Below are positions 44,904 through 55,301 of a stretch of 64,000 nucleotides of DNA, piece by piece. A program made the position numbers and the translations under genes. The notes beneath the pieces are model-generated. The model did not search any database and was not told the DNA's origin. It saw nothing but the letters and a program-made list of their open reading frames with translations. This DNA is from Ottelia alismoides (Eukaryota; Streptophyta; Magnoliopsida; Alismatales; Hydrocharitaceae): positions 682,001-746,000 of the forward strand of contig JAZKJV010002320.1 in NCBI GenBank assembly GCA_037367405.1, written 5' to 3'. The stretch's first letter is position 1. Every line of letters begins with the position of its first letter.

Positions 44904-45489
44904 CTAACAGCCCAAGGCAGAGTTCACGGGCCTGGTTTAACGAGTTTAGTTCTGAGACCAGTTCACTTGGCTTCCATAGGACGACCTCTGTTTATTCTGT
45001 GTTGGCCAAACAGAGGGCTTCTGACACCATGATATTGGTCATTTATGTTGATGACATGGCAATTACTGTTGATGATAAACATCCATTCTAAAGACCAAGG
45101 TCTTCCTACAAAAGGTGTTTGTCATCGAGGACCTTGGCCAGCTCAGATACTTAATTGGCATTAAGGCGATACGTACTGCAGAGAGATTATACCTATCAAA
45201 GCAGAAGTATTACATTGACATTCTTACAAAGGTCAGCTTACTTGGATGCAAACCATCCGGCATCCCATATAATATTCAGGAAAAAAGCCGCATAAACCAC
45301 ATGTGGTTGTATGCCGATGTAACCAGAAGACCACATCGGTTTCTCGAATCGGTCCATTATGTGCTCCTTCGCATATGTGATCCGCATATGCCATGATTTG
45401 TCCGGACAACGCCCCAATTTCTTGTCACTGCTCAAATGTGATGTTCCTCCCTATGCGGATCATCTCATCGGTGCTTCTCTTGGGTTTTC

Positions 45490-46060
45490 AATCATTGTTG
45501 GATGATTGCCATTGCCTCTTGTGCTCAGTAATCCCATAATTTATATCACTCATGTTTTTTACATATATATAAAGTAGTAGTTCTGTTATAATCTTGCAAC
45601 TTCTTGAATTTATGCATTGAAACCTATATGCATTAAAATGTAAATCATAAAGAAATGTTGAAACTATAGTTATATTATATGGATTAAAACTTAAATTGGA
45701 AACATATATTAAAACTATTGTTGTTGGGTATGAATATGATTCCATGTCTAATACTACAATCAAAAGTTGTTGGATATATACTTCTTGAATATATGCATTA
45801 AAATAGTTTTGGTGTACTTCAATGGTTATTGGATATGTAGTTCTTGTACTTTAATACTTTCTAGATGTGTATCAATCATTCATGCATGTGTATTTAAGTA
45901 AAGAAATAGATGTTAAGTGTTCTTACGAGAAATATCATTTTATATATTATGTACGCATCAATGATAGTATTTTTTAGATACTTATTTATTTATAAATTAA
46001 AAATAAGGAAATCAAATAGAATTGCATATACCTTGCATCTGACGATGCATACCACATAAT
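45490..46060. other. AT-rich insertion or spacer within Copia 'E', unassigned
   Basis: This stretch separates RT from RNase H homology and has no Copia match. Words such as 'atgcattaaa' and 'ttgttggatat' recur, suggesting a diverged repeat. No clear ends are visible. Confidence 0.4.
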
Positions 46061-46880
46061 CACTACTCAGTGACCTATCTGAATGCATATGCATACCACT
46101 TTCTTGAACCTTGATCCCAGCAGAAATGCAAAAACAAGCTACATCTACTGATCTAGAGTTTGACGATATTACACGGTATAGGAGCCAAGTGAGAAAATTG
46201 TTTACCTTACTACCACTAGGTCAAATATATCGTATGTTGTGAGCAAATCCAGTCAGCATATGGAGACTGGAGAGACCTCGCTGCATTCATTGGCAGGATG
46301 TTCTCTTAATCATTCGATACTTGAAGGAAGTTCCAGAAAAAGCCATCTTCTATGGAACCAATATTCACACTAACATTTTTTTAGCAAAACATCCACACTA
46401 ACATCACTACCTATGCATGTGTCAATTATGCTAGTTTTCCTGAAGACAAGTGATTTACCATAGCTTATGCCATGTTCATTGGCAGGAACCTTATTACATG
46501 ACGGAGCAAGAAACAGACCATTGTTTTTAGATCAAGTGCAAAGGCTTAATACATAGAGATGGTTCATGCTACTTATGAGGTTACCTGGCTAGTCTCTATT
46601 CTACAGGAACTTGAACTTCCTGCTACTACTCATGTCTGTTTGTACTATGACGACAAGTCTTCTATATACATTACCACCAATTATTTTTTTATTCCACGAG
46701 CAGACTGAGCACATTGAAGTTGATTGTCATTTCATTAGAGATGCGGTACAAGGAAGGAAGATTATTGCTCTACAAATCTCAGCTTGCAGATATATTCACA
46801 AAGTCCATGCAAAAGAAACGTATATCACGGTTGACGTTTAAGTTGAACATGATTGATAGATATGCTCCAGCCTAAGGGGG

Positions 46881-47042
46881 TCTTGAAGTTATTTAGTTAT
46901 CTTATTTTATTTCTTTTATTTTATTAAATCGTGTTACCCCTTCAGGGGCTTTTATGTAATTATCTCTTTTTTTGCTATAAGGTTTTATGCTATAGAAGAA
47001 ACCATGTACCCCTTGAATAATGTATCTCATTCATTCTCAACA
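46881..47042 (+). repeat. 3' LTR of Copia 'E' (about 162 bp)
   Basis: It follows cctaaggggg (PPT) with TCTTGAAGTT, where TGTTGAAGTT would be expected, and ends CTCAACA. It contains 'gcttttatgtaattatc' similar to the other short Copia LTRs here. Its 5' partner was not found. Confidence 0.65.
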
Positions 47043-48545
47043 ATCTCCGCAATCTAATTCGAAGGCTGAATCGACATTGACTAGCATCTCAGCAAATGTC
47101 TTCTACTTCAAGTGGATCTAACGTAGAGCCAGAAACTACAGTATTTGCTTGTCCTTCACGCATACCGCCTAAGTGCTTTGCAAGCCGTGATTTCGTGGAT
47201 TACGGGGGCTTCAAGACATATTGAAATAAGCATAGCTTTTCTTCTCTTTGTGATGTCACCTAAATGCAGGCTATGCAGCATTGTGGTCGCAAAAAGGAGA
47301 CAGTCATCGATTAGTGGCAGGGCAATGTTCAAGTTACCCCATACAATCATCTGGACGTATAATCATTTATGTTCGAGCTATCTCATTTAGGGAATCTAAT
47401 TCTCCAAATAATACGTTGGTCGTTAGTTGACATCAAAAGAGATTCTGAGTCTTGTACGTGTGTATGCATTCAGCCTCTTGAATATTGGAATTAACTGTCG
47501 AATAGTATTCGACCAAAGAACAACCATTTTGCTTCATATGGGACAAGTATATGTATCCGAGCTTAGTTGTTTCCTCATAATATTTTTATCATAAATTGTA
47601 CAAATGCACTCACGATTTTATTGTGCACAATATCATTTGTTATTCAATGGACACAGATGTTCATGATTCATGCTTTAACCATGCTCCTTGTCATGGTTCA
47701 ATAACATTTAGTTGTGAATCTTGAGATTGGGTCCAGAGCAGATAGTTACCTCCATCCAATTTAGTAACGGGGTCAAAGAAGGGATTCTTCATTTCCCCTT
47801 TCTGAGTCAAAGAGTCAACCATTACATGTTCTCACGAGTATTGGAACCACGGGTTATTATATTACAACAAAGGAAACACCAAACCAGTAATCAAATTATA
47901 CACATCAATCTGGAGGTGTTCATGTATAACGAGTATCGAAAACACTATTATAAGAAATGATACCATGGATCGAATGATGGATTCCTCAAGGCACAAGTTG
48001 CGTAGAAGGTGTCGAGAGGCGCAGACGAAGCAGGAAGTGCTAGAGGTTGAATTTCAAATATGAAGGAAGGGTAGGTGCACCCAGTGATCGGGTTTTAGGG
48101 GTGCATTGCTAGATTAGTGAGGCGACGGTGCGTTAGGCAATGCGAAGCACGATAAAACATAAAGAGAAATGGTGGAGGCATGATGGCACATTGATGAAGC
48201 TGACGACGAACGCATGATGGCTCGTTGGTGGGTGTGTGATGGCACGTCGGTGGAGGTATGATAGCAGAGACATGGAGTTGGCGATTGGGATTGGCAAGGT
48301 GTGGAGTTGGCATTGTAGTTTTATGGCACGGGACTTGAGAGAGGAGTGCCCTCTCACAACTCTTAATACCGTGTGAAAATTTGGTTTTACGAAAATATGC
48401 CTTATTTTTCTTAAGTGAGGGTCCCTTCTACATTTATGTGGAACAGGAGAATTACAAGTATACCTTTAAGAAAATAAAACCCTAGAATTAACAAGACTAA
48501 TACAAATGTTAATAAGTATAATAAGAATGTAGGTAGATAAATTTA
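47043..48545. other. No gene assigned in intron 1
   Basis: Only short ORFs without recognisable domains are seen. 48090-48320 has a loose repetition of 'gatggcac.t.g.tgg' words. It may contain old transposon sequence. Confidence 0.45.
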
Positions 48546-48553
48546 CTTGGTAG

Positions 48554-50070
48554 TAGGGATGAGCAAAACGACGGGCCAGCCCGACCCAGCCCGTTACCCG
48601 GCCCGAAAATACCCGCCCACGACCCAAGCCCGCAAAGAAATGGGCGGGCCTGGGCCAACAACGAGGCCCGATTGAGTTAACGGGCCAGGTTCGGGCATAG
48701 TCGGACCCGAGCCCGAAGCTCGCGGGTTGGCCTGACTTACGGCCCGAGCTTCGGCCCGATAAACCCGGCCCGACGCTAAGCCCGGCCCGACCCCAAAAAA
48801 CCCTAAAACCTGATATGCTTGTCGCCCCCCCCCCCCCATTGCCCCACCCCAACCCGCCGCAACCCCCAACTCCCCCAACCCCCAACGCCCCCAGTCCCGC
48901 ACGCCCCCGCCTGCAGCCGACCTCCGACCTCCCCTGCCCCTCCAACCTCCCCCGCCCCTCCGACCTCCGACCTCCCCACCTCCCTCCAACCGCGACCCCA
49001 CCTCCTCCGCCCCAGCTCATACCCGCCCGCCACTCCCCGGACGCTGCCCAGGCCCGCCGCGACGCCGCACAGGCCCGCCGCTGTGTGATGGTGATAGGAG
49101 CGTGGAGTTGCTGATGTGCAATGAGGAGAAGTCGAGGCGAAGCAGATCCAACATCTTTTTTAGCGAGCTCTGTCGTGAGGTCCAGCTTCCTTGGCTTTCG
49201 GACAAGTTGAGGACCCATCTTCAGTTCTCAGGTAATACTTTTAGTGTAGATTTCAATTCTGCATTTAGTTTTTACTTTCGTTCAATAGATTTAGAAATAG
49301 TTGAAATCCTTCGTTCGCCTAGAGATCAAGATCTAGGTTGATTCCACCGTAATCTGATCAGTCTCTGACCCTTCAAACCATCATATTTCACACCCCATTG
49401 CGTTGTCCACCTAATCCACATGATTCCCTCTTTATTTCGAATCAAATCAAATCGAATTGAGGTTTATTCCTTCATCTTCTTCTGAGCCTTGCCACCATAT
49501 CCTTCCACACAGCTTCCAGCTGTAATTTTTTGGCTGAGGTGTTTGCCTTAGGCCACCGGAACTTTTGTTTTAGGTATGACCCCCCAAAGGACCACTTGAA
49601 GAGATGATTCGAAGACTAAAAGGTGCTATACGTCATCTGAACCGTAAAGAGTCCCAGTTCCTAGGACTTGGATCCCATTTGAGGGTACCTATACACGCGG
49701 GAGTCGCCAGGAAGAAGAAGTACCCATCGGCGAGGTATTTGAAGTACGAAAATGGCTATAATCGATAATCAAAGTTCATCGGAGTTGGTGTTCTTTGTGT
49801 TCTTGCAGACCCTCCAAACACTGTCAGATCGAAGAGAAGGCCCCATATCAAATCTAGGACGTTGAAGATAAATCAAAATGAAGCATGTCCGAGATGCATG
49901 ATCAGCCAGCATGTAGCGACCCGGCCCATAGACTTGCGGGCCGGGCTCGGGCTTGGGCACCAATATAAAAAAATTCGGGCCCAGGCCCGGCCCGCCAGCC
50001 CGCTAATATGAACTGGGCTCGGGTAGGGTTGGGTTGGGCCCGGCCCGGCCCGGTCCGATACTCATTCCTA
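48554..50070. mobile_element. Ac/Ds-type non-autonomous hAT element, 1.5 kb
   Basis: A perfect 8-bp TSD CTTGGTAG (48546-48553 and 50071-50078) flanks ends TAGGGATGAG and, inverted, TAGGAATGAG, close to the TAGGGATGAAA ends of maize Ac/Ds. Both subterminal regions (48574-48800 and 49915-50060) are packed with GGCCCG/CGGGCC words. A C-rich block (48825-49080) and about 0.8 kb of ordinary sequence (49080-49900) with no transposase lie between. The latter includes a short open frame (NIFFSELCREVQLPWLSDKL) ending at a donor-like CAG|GTAATA, possibly a captured gene piece. Confidence 0.9.
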
Positions 50071-50176
50071 CTTGGTAGTGTTTCATATAATTTGTCGGAA
50101 GTGTGTGTGGAACTTTATGAAGTAATGTAATACTAGCATAGGCATTTGGAAAAGATCCAGCCCTATACGGATGGGT

Positions 50177-51260
50177 TGTTACACTCTAGTAGAAGATGGG
50201 AAACTTAACTCGAAGTAGGTGTTTCCAACTATTTGATTGTCATAAAGGAGTTATTCTCCCTTCCCTCTAGGAGGGTGTGTTGGAGGCTATATATGATTGC
50301 ACCAGAAGATGCGTATAGAAATAAGGTCTAATACTCAGCAAGGGGGATTCAAGTAGGCATAAATATCTATACAAGATGGGAGATTGCTAGCAACACTCCC
50401 CCCCTCCCAATCCCATATTACACCTAATTAAAATGCGAGAAAAGTAAACTATGATACAAGATGGGAGATTGCTAGCAACACTCCCCCCCTCCCAATAATA
50501 TATAGTAGCGAGTTCGACAGCAGTGCGATGGGGGAAGTCGAGGTGCGTCATTAGAGGGGGAGGTCTTGTGAGAGGAGTGAGAAAAAAGAGAAGAGCCTTT
50601 TTGTTTGATAGTTGATTCCTTCTTGGATTCCCGCTTGACTATCGCGTACTGTAATGCGTGGTGCGCTGCCACCGCCGGGATTGGGGGGTATCCTGGGTGC
50701 CCTGTGCAAGACTATGATACAAGATGGGAGATTGCTAGCAACACTCCCCCCCTCCCAATCCCATATTACACCTAATTAAAATGCGAGAAAAGTAAACTAT
50801 GATGTTTTCTGTGCAATTCACTTGATCAAGATGCAAAAAGGGTATTTTTCACATGGATAATAACATTTATTGTCGCTTGATTTTTTCCAAAAAAACATCG
50901 CCAATTGTACATCTCTAAAAGATGAATGTGTTTTTACATGGTGTCATCTCTGATTCTCTGTAATATTAATATCACCATCAACCAATAAAATAATCCAAAC
51001 AAGATGTGTGCTATCGGTCGAGCTGTCTTTCCTCGAAAAAGGATTTATGAGGTTGGATTTTAGTGAAAATGCAAGGAAAAATTTATACTGTTGTTCATAA
51101 GTTCCAATTTCTTGTGTAGATCGTTCTTCGTGGATGTTGTGGTACAGCCTAACATGTGCATACTTTAAGATGAATTGCTTCGGAACAATCAACATGTGAA
51201 GTAGATTCCAATTCCATGGCAGGGGTAAGATGCGCTTAACTATATTCACTTGCAATGCTC
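50177..51260 (-). mobile_element. Copia 'F' remnant with 3' LTR
   Basis: On minus, 50944-51255 contains THLVWIILLVDGDINITENQ, a decayed Copia YVDD box. Further on come purine tracts (gggagggggggag) abutting TGTTGCTAGC, the start of an LTR of about 219 bp (50177-50395). The LTR/PPT junction is present three times (see 50371-50803). Most of pol is deleted. Confidence 0.65.
50371..50803. repeat. Three copies of a Copia LTR/PPT junction around a 222-bp insert
   Basis: Copy 1 is 50371-50455, copy 2 (first 41 bp only) is 50456-50496 and copy 3 is 50719-50803. Each starts acaagatgggagattgctag and runs through the C-rich complement of the PPT. Copies 1 and 3 end at gtaaactatgat. Unrelated sequence (50497-50718) separates copies 2 and 3. 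Confidence 0.88.
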
Positions 51261-51672
51261 CAGAGTCTCAGACTTCCCAAAATTAGCTTTACTCTACAAA
51301 CACATTTCAAGCAGCGGAAATATGTCCAAGTAGCATGACACTGAATCGGACTTCACCGGCAAAAATAATATTCACCCATCATATATTCTTGCGTGCAAAG
51401 CCATGACGGATGGACAATCGGCTTTATCATTCATTGCTAATCTGGATCTCGACAAAGCTCGCAAAAACAATCAGTCTCCAATAATTGAAGACGCGAGCAG
51501 TCACGCTCTTTACGCTTACCAAAAAACGCAATCACTGCCCAGAAAGACCCGATCTTTGGCTCGTCAAGACGACTAGAAACCAATGCCCGCATCACTCGCC
51601 CGCCATTCGACCACAACACATCCAAAGAAGGAAACTTTTCCCCAAAATCTAAACACCCAAAACAGCCGTTAC

Positions 51673-51717
51673 CTGTTTCCGAAACATCGGGGAGTCATCG
51701 AGCTTCGAGAAATGCAT
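51673..51717 (-). CDS. AGD: AGD-type ArfGAP, exon 1 (start codon)
   Basis: The 45-nt coding part reads MHFSKLDDSPMFRKQ, the near-invariant N-terminus of plant AGD1-4 proteins, and ends at CAG|GTAACG in phase 0. The ATG at 51717 was chosen because family members begin at this Met. An in-frame upstream ATG at 51903 would add unrelated residues. With exons 2 and 3 the protein reads 74 residues without a break. The product is expected to bend or sense membranes through its BAR domain and to activate Arf GTP hydrolysis at the trans-Golgi or plasma membrane. The PH, ArfGAP and ankyrin exons are off the window. Confidence 0.94.
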
Positions 51718-52070
51718 GTTGCCGGGCGAGAGCAGCAGCAGCCTTGTTCCTCCCTCGTTATCCCTCTCATCCACACGCGTGTCACAACCAATCCCCGCCA
51801 CTGCCGATCTACAACCCACAGGATCCTCCCCAGGACTCCGAGATCGCACCTCTTCACGCAACAAAGGATCTAATGATCGAGCTGATGGTGCGCGGCCGCT
51901 CAAAGCCGACCATCGTCGGCGTTCTCCTCGAGGAAATCGACCTCGATCAGCTCACATTACCTCGCTGTCGAGCTCCCGTCGAGGATAGAGATGGTGCAGC
52001 TCGGTGGGGGTTGATCGCAACCCTATATTTGGGGAGGCGAATCCAAGGGAGCGCGGGGAGCAGCAGGAAT
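51718..52070 (-). promoter_or_regulatory. AGD: AGD 5' leader with upstream ORFs
   Basis: The leader lies between a TATA box at about 52.1 kb and the ATG. It holds a 19-codon uORF (51913 to stop at 51854), a minimal ATG-TGA further upstream, and a third uATG at 51770 that overlaps the main start out of frame. A donor-like GAG|GTAATG near 51957 could mark a leader intron. The transcript start is inferred. Confidence 0.6.
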
Positions 52071-52093
52071 CGAGAGAGAGAGATAGAGAGAAT

Positions 52094-52106
52094 AAAATTT
52101 ATAAAT
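52094..52106 (-). promoter_or_regulatory. AGD: Probable TATA box of the AGD gene
   Basis: On minus TTATAAATTTTAT is followed by a CT microsatellite (ctctctatctctctctctc) about 25-30 bp downstream, a common plant initiator context. Confidence 0.5.
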
Positions 52107-52379
52107 AAATGAATGAACGAAGGGGGAACAATAAAGAGAGAAAAGCGAAAGCGAGCGAGAAAGAGTTGGGAGGAAAAGGGCGAGCGGGAGGAGCGGGAGC
52201 CATGGTGCGCCTTTCTCCCCTTCGTTATATTTGTTGACATAATAATTTTGCAATTACAATCATAACTATTCGTCCTAGCGAATTAGAGAAATTTCGGATA
52301 TTCACTCTATCTCGCACTCACGATTCTTTGTTGGTTTTTCCTTTAATCCAACTATTTCATTGAGTTAATCTAACCTTTA

Positions 52380-52670
52380 GGATTTGTTTGGTTACTGGGT
52401 TGGGGTATCTTCATGTGAATAGTAACTGTTTGGAGGGTTGAAAGGGTTGGAATGATAAGTGTGATGTGATATGACATTGATTATGTGTTATGTTATCTTT
52501 TTTAATTATTATTATATATTTTTTATATTAATAAGTTTATTTGAACATGGTTAAAATTACTATACCAAAGAAATTGTAAGGTCAATACAAGCAATCCCAA
52601 CCCAAGAATGTAGGGTTGGAGCTAGGGGTATGTCTGGGTACCTCGGTGTACCATAGCAACCAAACATACC
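52380..52670. mobile_element. PIF/Harbinger-like MITE 1 of 3
   Basis: Ends GGATTTGTTTGGTT and, inverted, GGGTATGTTTGGTT. TTA precedes it (52377-52379). It is non-coding. Confidence 0.72.
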
Positions 52671-52673
52671 CTA

Positions 52674-52862
52674 GGCATGTTTGGTTGCTGGGTTGAACTG
52701 GGTTGGGTTGGGGTACCCCTGTGAATAGTAAATTGTACCCCTGTGAATAGTAAACTGTACCCCTGTGAATAGTAAACTGTGAGGAGGATTAAGAGGGTTG
52801 GAAGGAGGGGTACACCGATGTACCCCAACCCGGTGCAGTCTAACCCAGCAACCAAACAGACC
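52674..52862. mobile_element. PIF/Harbinger-like MITE 2 of 3
   Basis: Ends GGCATGTTTGGTTGCTGGG and, inverted, GGTCTGTTTGGTTGCTGGG, flanked by CTA on both sides (52671-52673 and 52863-52865). The interior has three copies of a 22-bp unit (tacccctgtgaatagtaaa.tg) at about 52713-52780. Confidence 0.8.
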
Positions 52863-52865
52863 CTA

Positions 52866-53068
52866 GGGGTATGTTTGGTTGATGGGTTGGAGTGGGTTGG
52901 AGTAACCTGATTTGAATAGTAGTTGTTTGGGATGGTTATGAGGGTTGGAGAGGGTTGTAATAAGGAATATCATGTAATGTCACTATGGTTTACGATGGAT
53001 TTTCAACCCGAAAAAAAAGAGAGGTAAACCGGGTTACCTCAGGGTAACCCTGTTTACCAAACGAGCCC
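52866..53068. mobile_element. PIF/Harbinger-like MITE 3 of 3
   Basis: Ends GGGGTATGTTTGGTT and, inverted, GGGCTCGTTTGGTAAAC, followed by TTA (53069-53071). It abuts MITE 2 with only the 3-bp duplication between. Confidence 0.75.
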
Positions 53069-53071
53069 TTA

Positions 53072-53559
53072 GTCTGTCCAACGGCTGCTAAAACATTCTA
53101 AAAAAAACCTTCTCCTCTACCATCGGCTTGAAGCATACCGACCCCCTCCCATTCTCCCTCTTCCGCCCCTCCGTCTGCAGCCACCCCCTCTACCCCTCCG
53201 CCCACAGCCACCCCCCTTCGTCTGCAGCCTCGCCCCTCCTCCCCTCCAGCCCGCCACCCCTCTCCAGGTCTGCCGCTCCTCCGCCCATAGTCGCTCTTTC
53301 TTGCCCTCCCTGCATCCGCCCCCTCTCCTTCTGCTCATCCGACATCCCTTTCCTCGCATCCTTCCTCTCCTCCTCCCCTCCAAACTGCCACCTCCCTCAA
53401 CCGGCCCTCCACGTGAGAATTAGTGGAGGCACTTTTCCCTGTATTTCCTTTGCATCTCCCCCAATCCTAGTCACCGAACCCACTAATTCTCAACCCTACA
53501 TCATATGATTCCCTTCCACCCCCAATGCCTCCAATCTCCTTTTCCCATAGTTTATCTCC
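53072..53559 (+). other. 5' flank of the kinase pseudogene, C/T-rich
   Basis: Strong strand asymmetry (C/T-rich on plus, 53140-53420) keeps a Pro/Ser-rich frame open, but no domain is seen. It may be former promoter or leader. No convincing TATA box is visible. Confidence 0.45.
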
Positions 53560-53696
53560 ATGGAGGCTGCCGTCCAAGCCCTCATCGTCGTCGCCATCGC
53601 CATCGTTGCCGTTTCCCTTTTCTTCCTCACCCTCTCCATCCTCTATCGACATCGTCGCCCCTCACACCCCGTTCCTAATCCTCACCGGCGTTTAAT
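53560..53696 (+). pseudogene. Receptor-like kinase pseudogene, 5' part (membrane anchor)
   Basis: From ATG 53560 the frame reads MEAAVQALIVVAIAIVAVSL, then FFLTLSILYRHRR, a hydrophobic membrane segment followed by a basic cytoplasmic stop-transfer. The frame is cut at PNPHRR by a Copia insertion after 53696. Using TCAAT at 60429-60433 as the original target, the frame continues without loss at 60429. There is no extracellular ectodomain, so this was a short membrane-anchored kinase of the RLK/Pelle group. Confidence 0.82.
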
Positions 53697-54755
53697 TGTT
53701 GTTACCAGGATAAACCAAGCATATATTAAACAGTAATCAAATGAATTCCAATGGATTGACAGATCAATATTACAGATTATTAAGATTAATAACGAAGCAA
53801 TACAATCCATTATCCGATTACAATAAGCAAAACAGAACCGATTAATCAGACGGAAACAAAGAAATGAGCGTGATCCAGAAAAGGGCAAGCAATAAATAAA
53901 TTGCGGCAAACAAAATACAAGAAAGATAAGGTTAGATTTCATCGAAGCGTCCATGAAATAGACTGTCTTTAGAGAGGATTTCGCCCCCACAATACCGGTG
54001 CGTTGGATATTGGCGATCCGCTCCCAGGATACGACGGTTCACGGTCGTCGTTCGCGCACACCGACGAGACCGTCCTCGAAAGTACCTCCGAGAACTTGCA
54101 GCCGAGAAGAAACGGGTCGCAAACGCGAGAGAGAGAGAGCGAGAGTGACGGCGGGTGGAGATTTCTTGCGAGTGAAGAAAAACAGCGTCGGGTGGGGGAT
54201 ATAAAAAGAATGGCTCGCATGCCCTAACGTGCAGTCCCTTCGGTTTCCGAAAACGCCCCTCAACGGTCGTGTCTTTTCGGATTCCAAAACTGCGGCTAAA
54301 TCGAACCGTCTGGATCAAGTCCAATTACCAATGTGATCGCGATTAAATTAATTTGTCTGATTAATTTAATCGATCAGCGAAATGAAACCCGCAGCAAAAG
54401 TATCGAGATCCGAGATCCGAATTGACTCTCCCGAGCCCGAGCCCGAGCCGGAGCCGGTGCCGGTGCCGGAGACGGAGCCGGAGCGGAGCGGAACGCGCGC
54501 GCGCGCGTGTGGTCCTCCATTCCTCCTCTCTACTATTGCTACAAGAGCTTGGTGTGTGGACTCATATATAAGTCCACCAAAAGTTTAGACTCGTAGGTAT
54601 GGTATTAAACTTCCATCCAAACTCAATCATTTTTCAAATTTGGGAATTCGCAACTTTCCCTACAAAACATTTGGTTTCCCAATTAAAACCAAATTAATGA
54701 CATTTGTAATTAAAAGATTTCCCAATTAAAACCTAAGTACAAATTTAATACAACC
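53697..54755 (-). repeat. 3' LTR of Copia 'G'
   Basis: On plus it starts TGTTGTTACCAGG and ends near AATACAAC. The PPT on minus (cgtgggggatgg) adjoins at about 54755-54767. A GAGCCC-type hexamer tract lies at 54431-54490. There are TATA-like sequences on minus near 54560 and 54200. Confidence 0.92.
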
Positions 54756-55301
54756 ATCCCCCACGAATTCACCAATTTGAAAAAGAGATTCAAAAGGATT
54801 TAAGAGACTTCTTTCGGCTGCCCATACTTTACTTTCAGTAAAGGTACCTTACGGTTTGAACCTCTACCTAAGTTTACTACTTTCACTTTAACATGAACGA
54901 AGTGAACTACGTCTTGAACTTCAGATCTTCGTGTTAAAGTATACGGTAGAAAGAAGAAAGCGTTGTTCTTGGTGTAATCTTCAGGGTTGGTGCTCTTAAA
55001 GGCCATGCACCCTTATCCTGTTTCATGAGTGTGTTCAGGAAAGACCCTCTTCCTTTAACTGCAGCCCACAGTAACACTCACATAGGTGGCGTTCTCCAAG
55101 GATGCACTGCTAACATCCTGCCCAAAGGCTTGAACCCATTCAGAGCCTACGCTCTTCCTAAACTTGCAGCTTAAATGGCACTCAGGCTTGTAGGGATAAG
55201 ACACTCATGCTTACACATTAAAATTGGAGTGCCAACCAGTTCTCCGAACAGCTTGTTATTACCACATTGAACCTACTTTGTGGGATCTCCACTCAGATAG
55301 G

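Larger units (their letters stand above)
42890..46880 (+). pseudogene. Copia 'E' integrase, RT and RNase H, decayed and split
   Basis: Integrase: HVPDH.GHMFYLATVDDFSR and VFLLKNKYEA (42940-43060). RT: WKKAVDEKIEALTSRDVRDL, then LKIKLVAKGF (43395-43570), SSRAWFNEF (44925-44945), VIYVDDMAITVDD (45035-45080) and DLGQLRYLIGIKAIRTAERL (45115-45250). RNase H: YLTTTRSNISYVVS (46200), RSKKQTIVFRSSAKA-like, and HEQTEHIEVDCHFIRDAV (46690-46750). Stops are frequent. A hAT element splits the RT between the KATNS- and SRAWF-coding parts. Confidence 0.83.
40190..51672 (-). other. AGD: AGD intron 1 (11,483 bp)
   Basis: The intron runs from donor CAG|GTAACG after exon 1 to acceptor ATACAG before exon 2. It contains an L1 scrap, Copia remnants on both strands, a hAT element and an Ac/Ds-type element. 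40190-40795 and 51261-51672 show no gene or repeat I can name. Confidence 0.9.

Noticed and set aside
48466..49218. 250-codon Gly/Arg-rich minus ORF
   Set aside because: It runs through the GGCCCG-rich subterminal repeat and C-rich block of a hAT element and out past its end; GC-rich low-complexity sequence keeps frames open.
51649..51903. 84-codon reading of the AGD exon 1 region starting at 51903
   Set aside because: Only MHFSKLDDSPMFRKQ matches the family; the upstream residues are leader sequence and those after RKQ are intron.
53128..53508. 126-codon Pro/Ser-rich ORF upstream of the kinase
   Set aside because: It is in a C/T-rich flank, with no domain and a matching Gly/Arg-rich frame on the other strand; composition explains it.
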